Source: Pseudomonadales bacterium (lineage in GTDB: Bacteria > Pseudomonadota > Gammaproteobacteria > Pseudomonadales > Pseudohongiellaceae). Taken from it: a DNA stretch of 64,000 nucleotides. Positions 51,524 to 60,023 of the stretch are shown piece after piece. The position numbers and the translations under genes were made by a program. The stretch covers positions 62,001 through 126,000 of the forward strand of contig JACKOJ010000003.1 in NCBI GenBank assembly GCA_024234325.1, written 5' to 3'. Below the pieces are notes generated by a model. That model saw only the letters and a program-made list of their open reading frames with translations, did no database searches and was not told the origin of the DNA. Every line of letters begins with the position of its first letter. Within the stretch, counting starts at the first letter, position 1.

Positions 51524-53674
51524 GTGTCCACAATCGACTCGCTAGCTACCAACCTCTCCGAATACCTGGAGAGCGATCAGATCAATCTTGTCCGCCGCGC
51601 CTACTACTACGCGGAACAGGCCCATGACGGCCAGTTCCGCCGCAGTGGCGACCCCTATGTGACGCACCCGCTGGCCGTGGCCGGCATCCTCAGTGAAATG
51701 CACATGGACCCCCAGTCCCTGGTGGCCGCCATGCTGCATGACGTGATTGAAGACACCGGCATCAGCAAGGCCGCCGTGAAGAGCCAGTTTGGCGACGCCA
51801 TCGCCGAGATGGTAGACGGCGTCAGCAAACTCAACAAGATCACCTTCAGCAGTCACGCCGAAGCCCAGGCCGAGAACTTCCAGAAGATGGCCCTGGCCAT
51901 GGCCAAGGACATCCGCGTGATTCTCGTGAAGCTGGCGGATCGTCTGCACAATATGCGCACGCTGGACGTGCTCAGCCCCGAGAAACGCCGCCGCGTGGCC
52001 CGCGAGACCCTGGACATCTACGCCCCCATCGCCAACCGCCTGGGCATGAACTCCGTGCGCATCGAGTTCGAGGAGCTGGGCTTCGAGGCGCTCTACCCCA
52101 TGCGCTCGCGCCGCATCAATGCGGCGGTCAAGAGCATCCGCGGCAACCGCAAGGAAATCGTCAAGCAGATTCAGGGTGCCCTGGAGGCCTGCCTGGAGCG
52201 CGAAGGCATGCCCGGCCGCATCTTCGGCCGCGAGAAGCACCTGTACAGCATCTACGAGAAGATGCGCACCAAGCGCAAGTCCTTCTCCGAGATCATGGAC
52301 GTGTATGCCTTCCGCATCGTGGTGGACAAGGTGGACACCTGCTACCGCGTCCTCGGCGCCGTGCACAATCTCTACAAGCCCGTGCCGGGCCGCTTTAAGG
52401 ACTACATCGCCATTCCCAAAGCCAATGGCTACCAGTCCCTGCACACCACCCTGTTCGGCATGCACGGCGTGCCCATCGAGATCCAGATCCGCACCGAGGA
52501 AATGGAGGCCATGGCCAACAACGGTATCGCGGCGCACTGGCTGTACAAGTCCCACGACGACACCCCCAACAACGCCCACATCCGCGCGCGCCAGTGGGTG
52601 AACGGCCTGCTGGAGATGCAGCAGCACGCAGGCAACTCGCTGGAGTTCATCGAGAACGTGAAGATCGACCTCTTCCCCGACGAGATCTACGTGTTCACGC
52701 CCAAGGGCACCATCATGGAATTGCCGGCAGGCTCCACCGCCGTGGACTTTGCCTATGCGGTGCACACCGATGTTGGCAACTCCTGTGTGGCGTGTCGCAT
52801 CAGTCGCCGCCTGGCGCCACTGAGCGAGCCCCTGGAGAGCGGCCAGACGGTGGAAATCATCACCGCCCCCGGCACCCAGCCCAACCCGGCGTGGCTCAGC
52901 TTCGTGGTCACCGGCAAGGCCCGCAGCAATATTCGCCACTTCCTCAAGAACCAGCGTCACTCTGAATCCGTGGCCCTGGGCCGTCGCCTGCTCAACAAGG
53001 TGCTGGGCGGTTTCGGCACCCAGCTCGAAAAGGTGCCGGAAGAGCAGATCAAGCAGACCCTGCAGCACCTCAACAGCCCCGGGCTGGACAATGTGCTGGA
53101 GGACATCGGGCTGGGCAACCGCATGGCCCATGTCGTCGCCCGACTGATGGTGCCGGAGCACGACGATACCGAGCTGCTGGCGGAAGGAACCAAAGACCGC
53201 AACTCGCCCCTGGCCATCCGTGGCTCCGAGGGCATGGTCATGAACTTTGCCCGCTGCTGCCACCCGATTCCGGGCGACCCCATCATTGGTCACATCAGCA
53301 GTGGCCGCGGCATGGTGATTCACACCGAGAGCTGCAACAACATTGCCGAAATCCGCGACAACCCGGACAAGTGCATTTCCGTGCGCTGGGACCCGAACGT
53401 CGAGGGCGAATTCTCGGTGGAGATCCGCGTAGAGCTGGAGAACGAACGGGGCATCATCGCGAAGCTGGCGACCACCATCACCGGCGCCGAGGCCAATATC
53501 GAGAAAATCAGCACCGTCGAGCGCGACGCCCGCTTCAGCATCGTCAATCTGTCGCTGAACGTGCGCAACCGTATCCATCTGGCCCGCGTCATGAAACGCA
53601 TCCGTCTGATCAAGCCTGTCAGCAAGGTCACACGGGTCAAGAGCCGCAAGATCGTCAAACCCCTCAAACCCTGA
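51524..53674 (+). CDS. spoT: Bifunctional (p)ppGpp synthetase/hydrolase SpoT
   Basis: 716 residues. HD hydrolase domain with HPLAVAGIL and MLHDVIEDT; synthetase domain with VYAFRIVVD and RFKDYIAIPKANGYQSLHT; TGS domain beginning VFTPKGTIMELPAGST; C-terminal zinc-finger-like CHPIPGD and ACT domain. The hydrolase metal residues are intact, so it should both make and degrade ppGpp. Starts with GTG after GGAGTC. Its activity is normally tied to carbon and fatty-acid stress. Confidence 0.97.
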   Translation: MSTIDSLATNLSEYLESDQINLVRRAYYYAEQAHDGQFRRSGDPYVTHPLAVAGILSEMHMDPQSLVAAMLHDVIEDTGISKAAVKSQFGDAIAEMVDGVSKLNKITFSSHAEAQAENFQKMALAMAKDIRVILVKLADRLHNMRTLDVLSPEKRRRVARETLDIYAPIANRLGMNSVRIEFEELGFEALYPMRSRRINAAVKSIRGNRKEIVKQIQGALEACLEREGMPGRIFGREKHLYSIYEKMRTKRKSFSEIMDVYAFRIVVDKVDTCYRVLGAVHNLYKPVPGRFKDYIAIPKANGYQSLHTTLFGMHGVPIEIQIRTEEMEAMANNGIAAHWLYKSHDDTPNNAHIRARQWVNGLLEMQQHAGNSLEFIENVKIDLFPDEIYVFTPKGTIMELPAGSTAVDFAYAVHTDVGNSCVACRISRRLAPLSEPLESGQTVEIITAPGTQPNPAWLSFVVTGKARSNIRHFLKNQRHSESVALGRRLLNKVLGGFGTQLEKVPEEQIKQTLQHLNSPGLDNVLEDIGLGNRMAHVVARLMVPEHDDTELLAEGTKDRNSPLAIRGSEGMVMNFARCCHPIPGDPIIGHISSGRGMVIHTESCNNIAEIRDNPDKCISVRWDPNVEGEFSVEIRVELENERGIIAKLATTITGAEANIEKISTVERDARFSIVNLSLNVRNRIHLARVMKRIRLIKPVSKVTRVKSRKIVKPLKP

Positions 53675-53741
53675 GAACCCACTGCATGGGCGAGCGCGCA
53701 GGGAACTGTGCCGTGCCCCCACAGATGAGAGGACGCTACCT

Positions 53742-54131
53742 GTGACCGACAAAAGCATCATCAGCACCCTAGACGCCCCTGCCGCGATCGGCCCCTATTC
53801 CCAGGCCGTGAAACTCGGCAATCTGGTCTTTTGCTCCGGGCAGATTCCACTGGACCCGGTCAGCATGGAGATCGTCACTGGCGGCATTGAGGCCCAGGCG
53901 GTGCGGGTTCTGGACAACATGAAGGCCGTGGCCGCTGCCGCAGGTGCGGAGCTTCAGGATGCGGTTAAGCTGACGATTTTCCTCACCGACCTGGCCGATT
54001 TCGGCATCGTCAACGAAACCATGAAGCGCTATTTCGATGCGCCTTACCCGGCGCGCTCCACCGTGCAGGTGTCGGCGCTGCCCAAAGGCGCCAACATCGA
54101 GATCGAGGCCATTCTGGCACTGTCCGATTAG
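53742..54131 (+). CDS. ridA: Enamine/imine deaminase RidA
   Basis: 129 residues. YjgF/YER057c/UK114 family. AIGPYSQAVKLGNLVFCSGQIPLDP, the arginine in PYPARSTVQVSALPKGANIEIEAIL (landmark) and the trimeric active-site pattern are intact. It neutralises reactive imines from PLP enzymes. Starts with GTG after a GAGAGG site. spoT-ridA-recG order is conserved in Pseudomonas. Confidence 0.95.
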   Translation: MTDKSIISTLDAPAAIGPYSQAVKLGNLVFCSGQIPLDPVSMEIVTGGIEAQAVRVLDNMKAVAAAAGAELQDAVKLTIFLTDLADFGIVNETMKRYFDAPYPARSTVQVSALPKGANIEIEAILALSD

Positions 54132-54153
54132 TCCCCGCAGGCCCCAAGCCGTC

Positions 54154-56244
54154 ATGCTGTCTGAACACAGCCCCCTCACCGTACTCAAGGGCGTAGGCCC
54201 GGGCGTGGCAGCCCGTCTGGCGGGGCTGCACCTGCACACCCTGCAGGACTTGCTCTTCCATTTGCCTCTGCGCTACCAGGACCGCACCCGCATCAGCCCC
54301 ATCGCCGCCAGTCGCATCGGCAGCGAAATACAGATCGAGGGCGAAGTGCTCGCCACCGAGCTGGCCTACGGCCGTCGCCGCAGCCTGTTGTGCCGCATCA
54401 AGGATCACAGCGGCATCATCAGCCTGCGCTTCTTTCACTTCAGCGCCGCCCAGAAGAATGCCCTGACGCCCGGCACCCGCCTGCGTTGCTATGGCGAAGT
54501 GCGCGGCGGTGCCACAGGGCTGGAGCTTTATCACCCCGAATATCAATTTCTGCGCGGGCAGGAAGAACAGGCCCTGCCGCAGACGCTGACCCCCGTCTAC
54601 CCGAGCACGGAAGGCATGCAGCAGGCCCGCCTGCGCAGCCTGATCCTGCAGACCCTGGATATGCCTGACGCACAATTGCAGGTACGGGACTGGATTCCCG
54701 AGTCGCTGCGCGCGCGCCTCGGCTTCCCCCCCCTGATGGACGCAATCCGTTTTCTGCATCGTCCTCCTTCGGGAAGCGAGCTCTACAGCACCCTGCAGCA
54801 ACTCTCACTCGGCCAGCACCCGTGCCAACGGCGTCTGGCCTTTGAGGAACTGCTCAGCCACCGCCTGTGCCTGCGTCGCCTGCGTGCCCAGGCCGAGCAA
54901 CTCAGCGCACCCGCCATGAGCAAACCCGGGCGACTGCAACAGCAATTGCGAGCGTCCCTGCCCTTCTCTCTGACCGCCGCACAGGAGCGGGTAGGTCGGG
55001 AGATTCAGACGGATCTTCGTCAGAGCCAACCCATGCTGCGCCTGCTGCAGGGAGATGTGGGTTCCGGCAAGACGCTCGTGGCCGCCCTGGCCGCCCTGCA
55101 GGCCGTGGAAAACGGTTTTCAGGCGGCCATCATGGCGCCAACGGAAATCCTCGCCGAACAGCACCTGCTGAACTTTTCGCGCTGGCTGGAGCCAATGGGG
55201 CTGACCCTGGGATGGCTCAGTGGCAAGGTCAAGGGCCGCAAGCGTGACGCCCAGTTGCAGGCGATCGCCAATGGCGAGGCGCAGCTTGTCATTGGCACGC
55301 ACGCGCTGTTTCAGGACGATGTCGTGTTCGCCCGCCTGGGCCTCATCATCATCGACGAACAGCACCGCTTTGGCGTCCACCAACGTCTTGCCCTGCGGGA
55401 AAAGGGCGCCAGCGGCGAACACGTTCCGCATCAGCTTGTGATGACGGCGACTCCCATTCCGAGGACACTGGCGATGAGTGCCTACGCCGACCTGGATTGC
55501 AGTGTCATCGATGAACTTCCCCCGGGCCGCTCCCCGGTGAGCACCCTGCTGATCTCCAACAGTCGGCGCGACGAGGTGATCGCCCGCATTCATGCGGCCT
55601 GTCAGCAGGGCAGCCAGGCTTACTGGGTCTGCACCCTCATCGAGGAATCCGAAGCCCTGCAGTGCCAGGCCGCCGAGGTCACGGCCCAGGCCCTCGCGAC
55701 ACAGTTGCCCGATCTGCGCATCGGCCTGATCCACGGTCGCATGAAGGCGGCTGACAAGAGCGCGGTCATGGAGGCCTTCAAGCGCGGAGAGGTGCAACTG
55801 CTGGTCGCCACGACGGTCATCGAGGTCGGGGTGGACGTGCCTAACGCCAGCCTCATGGTCATCGAAAACCCTGAGCGTCTGGGCCTGGCCCAGTTGCACC
55901 AACTGCGAGGCCGTGTGGGCCGGGGAGCCGTGGCCAGCCATTGTGTGCTGCTGTACCAGGGCCCGCTCTCCCAGCTATCGCAGGAGCGCCTGACCATTAT
56001 GCGTGACAGCAACGACGGTTTTCTGATTGCCGAAAAGGATCTCGCGCTGCGCGGCCCCGGCCAGGTACTGGGGACCCAGCAGACCGGGCTGATGAGTTTT
56101 CGCATCGCAGACCTGAGTCGCGACGCCGGATTGCTGGAGCAGGTGCGTGCCACCGCGGAACTGATCCAGACCGAATACCCGGATCGTATTGAACCGCTTA
56201 TCCGCCGCTGGTTGGGTGAACGCGAACTTTACGGGAATGTCTAG
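54154..56244 (+). CDS. recG: ATP-dependent DNA helicase RecG
   Basis: 696 residues. Branch-migrating helicase for stalled forks. N-terminal wedge domain (~1-260, with OB-like FHLPLRYQDRT and EGEVLATEL). Walker A LLQGDVGSGKTLVA, DEQH box as IIDEQHRFGVHQR, motif III TATPIPRTLAMS, motif VI LHQLRGRVGRG and the C-terminal GxQQTG-type LGTQQTGLMSFR wedge contact are present. ATG 54154 gives the usual length. Confidence 0.97.
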   Translation: MLSEHSPLTVLKGVGPGVAARLAGLHLHTLQDLLFHLPLRYQDRTRISPIAASRIGSEIQIEGEVLATELAYGRRRSLLCRIKDHSGIISLRFFHFSAAQKNALTPGTRLRCYGEVRGGATGLELYHPEYQFLRGQEEQALPQTLTPVYPSTEGMQQARLRSLILQTLDMPDAQLQVRDWIPESLRARLGFPPLMDAIRFLHRPPSGSELYSTLQQLSLGQHPCQRRLAFEELLSHRLCLRRLRAQAEQLSAPAMSKPGRLQQQLRASLPFSLTAAQERVGREIQTDLRQSQPMLRLLQGDVGSGKTLVAALAALQAVENGFQAAIMAPTEILAEQHLLNFSRWLEPMGLTLGWLSGKVKGRKRDAQLQAIANGEAQLVIGTHALFQDDVVFARLGLIIIDEQHRFGVHQRLALREKGASGEHVPHQLVMTATPIPRTLAMSAYADLDCSVIDELPPGRSPVSTLLISNSRRDEVIARIHAACQQGSQAYWVCTLIEESEALQCQAAEVTAQALATQLPDLRIGLIHGRMKAADKSAVMEAFKRGEVQLLVATTVIEVGVDVPNASLMVIENPERLGLAQLHQLRGRVGRGAVASHCVLLYQGPLSQLSQERLTIMRDSNDGFLIAEKDLALRGPGQVLGTQQTGLMSFRIADLSRDAGLLEQVRATAELIQTEYPDRIEPLIRRWLGERELYGNV

Positions 56245-56258
56245 TCCTCGTTCCGGTG

Positions 56259-56288
56259 TTGGGAGCAAGCGCTTGCACGCAGTATACT
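56259..56288 (+). promoter_or_regulatory. Promoter of the HDOD gene with operator-like palindrome in the spacer
   Basis: TTGGGA (56259-56264), 18-base spacer, TATACT (56283-56288). The first 12 bases of the spacer are a perfect palindrome, GCAAGCGCTTGC (56265-56276), with the AAGCGCTT core typical of LacI-family operators. Bound protein would block the promoter. Confidence 0.5.
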
Positions 56289-56371
56289 AACGCACGCTCA
56301 GAAAACTCGGCCTCGCAAGCGATGGCATACAATAAACGCACCAAATTGGTGCCGTCAAAACCAGGAACGCC

Positions 56372-57709
56372 ATGCAAGAACAAGGAGCAACGTCCGTTTC
56401 CCGCAAGCCGGGGCCATTGGTTCGAGTTGTCCTGCTGCAGGATGGCAAGGGTAAAGGCCAGATAATCCTCCCGAATGATGCGCTGCTGGATCTCAAGGCG
56501 CTGAACTCCCTCGTGGAGCGCCACCTTGTTCCCATTCCCCAGGCGGAAATCACCCAGCTGACAAACAGCGCAAAGCTGACGCAGTTGGAGTCTGCACCCG
56601 CCGTTTTTCTGCTGCCAACGATCATCGACGAAAGCATTGCCTCGCAGGATTTCTGTGGCTTTGAGATTTTCGCCGTCGACAATATCGAAGTGCAGCAGGT
56701 CAGCATGCTGCAACTGCGTGCGGCCCTGCGTGAATCGAATTACCGCGTGCGCGCGATCAACTGCTCCATCGCGGCGGACAAACTTTACCGCGGCTCCGCC
56801 AATGACAGCGCAGACCTGGACCTGATCTTCAACTCCATTCGCAATTTCACCACGCTGCGCATCAAGCAGCGTCTGGAAGAAACGCTGGAGATTCCACCGC
56901 TGCCGCAAACCGCCCAGCGAATCATGGCACTGCGCTCCAACGAAAACGCCAATGTCGCGGACCTGGCGGAAATCGTTGAGATGGATGCCAGCCTGGCAGC
57001 CCAGGTGGTGAGCTGGGCGTCGTCGCCCTACTATGCCGCCCCCAGCAAAATTAAATCCGTTCAGGATGCCATTGCCCGCGTGCTGGGTTTTGATCTTGTC
57101 AGCAATCTCGCCGTCGGTATGGCGCTGGGCAACACCCTGTCTCTACCCGATGATTCCCCGGACGGCTTTACTCCCTACTGGCTGCAATCGGTTTACTGCT
57201 CCACCCTGATCGAAGCCATCGTCAAGCTGATTCCTGCAAACAAACGCCCAAGCAGTGGGCTTGCCTGCCTGGCCGGATTGCTTCATAACTTTGGATATCT
57301 GGTGCTCGCGCACATCTTCCCGCCGCATTTCTCTGCCATTTGCCGTCATGTGGAAGCCAACCCGACCATCAGTCACGTGGCCATTGACCACCACCTGCTG
57401 GGTGTCACCCGCGAGCAGATCAGTGCCTGGTTGCTGCAATTGTGGAACATGCCTGCCGAAGTTTGCGCGGGCATTCGCTTCCAGCACGAACCGGACTATG
57501 ACGGTGAACACTCCGCCTACGCCAATCTGATCTACATTGCCATGCGCGTACTGCGCACCCATGGCATTGGCGATGCGCCTCCCGAAGAAGTACCCCCGAC
57601 CATGTACGAGCGTTTTGATCTCAACCCCGAAGACGTGATGGCTGCTGTGCAGAAGGTCGTGGCGTCCGAAGAGGCGCTGAAACAGATCGCTTCCAACTTC
57701 AAGGCCTGA
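56372..57709 (+). CDS. HDOD-domain protein with N-terminal YbaK-like region
   Basis: 445 residues. The C-terminal ~260 residues are an HDOD domain: LPPLPQTAQRIMALRS-like start, VEMDASLAAQVVSWASSPYY, SVQDAIARVLGFDLV, GLACLAGLLHNFGYLVLA, VAIDHHLLGVTREQI. HDOD proteins act in signalling and lack the full HD metal site. The N-terminal ~160 residues, with VVLLQDGKGKGQIILPNDALLDL, resemble a YbaK/aminoacyl-tRNA deacylase-type fold, a pairing found in some HDOD proteins; this part is a tentative call. Separate promoter; ubiA follows after 7 bases, so the two may be co-transcribed. Confidence 0.82.
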   Translation: MQEQGATSVSRKPGPLVRVVLLQDGKGKGQIILPNDALLDLKALNSLVERHLVPIPQAEITQLTNSAKLTQLESAPAVFLLPTIIDESIASQDFCGFEIFAVDNIEVQQVSMLQLRAALRESNYRVRAINCSIAADKLYRGSANDSADLDLIFNSIRNFTTLRIKQRLEETLEIPPLPQTAQRIMALRSNENANVADLAEIVEMDASLAAQVVSWASSPYYAAPSKIKSVQDAIARVLGFDLVSNLAVGMALGNTLSLPDDSPDGFTPYWLQSVYCSTLIEAIVKLIPANKRPSSGLACLAGLLHNFGYLVLAHIFPPHFSAICRHVEANPTISHVAIDHHLLGVTREQISAWLLQLWNMPAEVCAGIRFQHEPDYDGEHSAYANLIYIAMRVLRTHGIGDAPPEEVPPTMYERFDLNPEDVMAAVQKVVASEEALKQIASNFKA

Positions 57710-57716
57710 GGTCAGC

Positions 57717-58637
57717 GTGAGCGCTTTGCAGGGCATCCGCCAAAAGTGTGATGACTGGCTCCGGATTCGTGCACCACGCCTGCATGCCCGCCTCCCCGCC
57801 TATGTGCAGCTCACACGGCTGGACAAGCCTATCGGGACCTTCCTGCTGCTGTGGCCTACGCTCGGGGGATTGTGGATTGCCGCCGAGGGCATTCCGTCAC
57901 TGAAGCTGCTGCTTATTTTCGCACTGGGAACCTGGCTGATGCGTTCCGCCGGCTGCGCCATCAACGATTTTGCCGACGCCAATTTCGACGGTAACGTGCT
58001 GCGCACTCAGTCGCGCCCCATCGTTACCGGCAAGATTTCAAGAAAGGAGGCTCTGTTCACCTTTATCGGCCTGAGCCTGGCGGGATTCCTGCTGTTGCTG
58101 ATGACCAATCTGCTGACGATTGAAATGTCTTTCGCCGCCGTCGCCGTCGCCGCGCTCTACCCCTTTATGAAACGCTACACGCATCTGCCACAAGTCGTGC
58201 TGGGTATCGCATTTTCCTTCGGCATTCTGATGGCCTTCACCGCGGTGCGTGACGCACTGCCGGCACAGGCCTGGCTGCTGTTTGTTGCCAATTGTCTGTG
58301 GACCGTTGCGTACGACACCCAGTACGCCATGGTGGATCGGGAGTACGATCTGAAAATCGGCGTCAAATCGACAGCCATTCTGTTTGGCGAAGCGGATCGC
58401 GTCATCATTGCGTCATTGCAGGGCATGTTCATTCTGGCCCTGATACTGGCAGCCGCGCAGTTCAATCTCGGAATATGGTTCTACCTCGGGCTTGCCGGCG
58501 CCACCGCCCTGTTCGGATATCAGTGGCAACTGACCCGTGCCCGCACACCGGAAGGCTGTTTCAAGGCGTTCCTCAACAATCACCGGGTTGGCGCTGCGGT
58601 CTTCGCCGGCATCTTCCTGCACTATCTGTTCAACTGA
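57717..58637 (+). CDS. ubiA: 4-hydroxybenzoate octaprenyltransferase
   Basis: 306 residues, integral membrane prenyltransferase of ubiquinone synthesis. Two Asp-rich motifs are present: INDFADANFDGNV and AYDTQYAMVDREYDLKIGVKS (landmark). Eight to nine membrane helices are expected. Starts with GTG. ubiC, usually beside ubiA, is not here. Convergent with the acyl-CoA dehydrogenase gene, 6 bases apart. Confidence 0.96.
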   Translation: MSALQGIRQKCDDWLRIRAPRLHARLPAYVQLTRLDKPIGTFLLLWPTLGGLWIAAEGIPSLKLLLIFALGTWLMRSAGCAINDFADANFDGNVLRTQSRPIVTGKISRKEALFTFIGLSLAGFLLLLMTNLLTIEMSFAAVAVAALYPFMKRYTHLPQVVLGIAFSFGILMAFTAVRDALPAQAWLLFVANCLWTVAYDTQYAMVDREYDLKIGVKSTAILFGEADRVIIASLQGMFILALILAAAQFNLGIWFYLGLAGATALFGYQWQLTRARTPEGCFKAFLNNHRVGAAVFAGIFLHYLFN

Positions 58638-58643
58638 CGCGAA

Positions 58644-59831
58644 TCAACTGAACGCCTGGATTCCCGTCTGTGCCCGCCCAAGAATGAGTGCGTGAATGTC
58701 CTGTGTGCCTTCGTAGGTATTGACCACCTCCAGGTTCTGCAGATGACGCATGACCGGGAACTCATCGGAGATGCCATTGCCGCCAAGCATGTCGCGGGCA
58801 TCCCGTGCTGCCTCCAGTGCCTTGAGGCAGGAATTGCGCTTGAGCAGGGAAATCAGCGGCGGGGAAAGCTTGCCCGCATCGCGCAGGCGTGAACCCTGCA
58901 GACAGGCCAGCAGACCAATCGAGATTTCAGATTGCATCACGGCCAGCTTTTTCTGGATGAGTTGATTGGCGGCCAGAGGGCGTCCGAACTGCTGCCGATC
59001 CAGCGTGTACTGAAGCGCCGTCTTCCAGCAGGTCTCTGCAGCGCCCAGAGCCCCCCAGGCAATGCCGAGACGGGCCGAGTTGAGACAACTGAACGGCCCT
59101 TTCAGACCCTGCACGTGAGGGAGCAGATTCTCTTCCGGCACAAAGACCGCATCCATCACGATCTCGCCGGTAATGGACGCACGCAGTGCGAGCTTGCCTT
59201 CGATCTTCGGGGCAGACAGGCCCTTCATGCCCTTCTCAAGAATGAAGCCACGGATGATGCCCTCGTCATCCTTGGCCCAGACCACAAACACGTCCGCGAT
59301 AGGCGAGTTGCTGATCCAGTTCTTGGCACCGCTGAGGGCGTAACCCCCCTCCACCTTGCGCGCACGTGTCACCATGCCACCCGGATCGGAACCGTGATCG
59401 GGCTCGGTAAGGCCGAAGCATCCGATCCACTCGCCGGTCGCCAGCTTGGGCAGGTATTTCTGCTTCTGCGCCTCGGTGCCGAAACTGTTGATGGGGTGCA
59501 TCACCAGGCTGGACTGAACACTCATCATGGAGCGATAACCGGAATCCACGCTCTCCACTTCCCGCGCCGCCAGCCCGTAGCAGACATAATTGACCCCGGC
59601 ACAGCCATAGCCCTCGATGGTGGAGCCCAGCAGACCCAGTGCCCCCATTTCGCGGAAGATCTCGGGATCGGTGTACTCCCTGCGATAGGCATCACGTACG
59701 CGCGGCAGCAGCTTCTCCTGGGCATACTGGTGTGCCGTGTCGCGCACCAGGCGTTCCTCTTCCGTGAGCATGTCGTTCATCTGGAAGGGGTCCTGCCAGT
59801 CGAAGCGGGCAGTGTCTGAACTCGCGGCCAT
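58644..59831 (-). CDS. gcdH: Glutaryl-CoA dehydrogenase-like acyl-CoA dehydrogenase
   Basis: 395 residues. FAD-dependent acyl-CoA dehydrogenase. CFGLTEPDHGSDPGGM is the flavin/substrate segment; the catalytic Glu is in NTYEGTQDIHALILGR, matching glutaryl-CoA dehydrogenase; RQQFGRPLAANQLIQKKLA is typical. Glutaryl-CoA dehydrogenases oxidise and decarboxylate glutaryl-CoA to crotonyl-CoA in lysine and tryptophan breakdown. Regulator and CoA-transferase partners are not adjacent. Divergent from uvrD. Confidence 0.9.
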   Translation of the reverse strand: MAASSDTARFDWQDPFQMNDMLTEEERLVRDTAHQYAQEKLLPRVRDAYRREYTDPEIFREMGALGLLGSTIEGYGCAGVNYVCYGLAAREVESVDSGYRSMMSVQSSLVMHPINSFGTEAQKQKYLPKLATGEWIGCFGLTEPDHGSDPGGMVTRARKVEGGYALSGAKNWISNSPIADVFVVWAKDDEGIIRGFILEKGMKGLSAPKIEGKLALRASITGEIVMDAVFVPEENLLPHVQGLKGPFSCLNSARLGIAWGALGAAETCWKTALQYTLDRQQFGRPLAANQLIQKKLAVMQSEISIGLLACLQGSRLRDAGKLSPPLISLLKRNSCLKALEAARDARDMLGGNGISDEFPVMRHLQNLEVVNTYEGTQDIHALILGRAQTGIQAFS

Positions 59832-59991
59832 AAGGGCTCCTTGCTTGTGCTGATGGGTGTCGGATTCGCTCCGGGATAGAGCGATCGTTCAGGATGCCGC
59901 TGCATCTTAGCAATAAAGGGGGGGCCGAAAAAGCATCGCCGACGCCCGTGTGGAAGCGGGGAATCGAAGAGCATCGGTCTGAAAGGGTGTA

Positions 59992-60007
59992 CTGGTTATT
60001 TATTCAG
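59992..60007 (+). promoter_or_regulatory. LexA-box-like sequence upstream of uvrD
   Basis: CTG (59992-59994), ten bases, CAG (60005-60007): CTGGTTATTTATTCAG, with TACTG at its left side. It matches the LexA consensus CTG-N10-CAG with an AT-rich centre, and overlaps the region just upstream of a TAGAAT (60010-60015). The box ends 16 bases before the uvrD ATG. Confidence 0.6.
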
Positions 60008-60023
60008 GCTAGAATAGCCCGCC

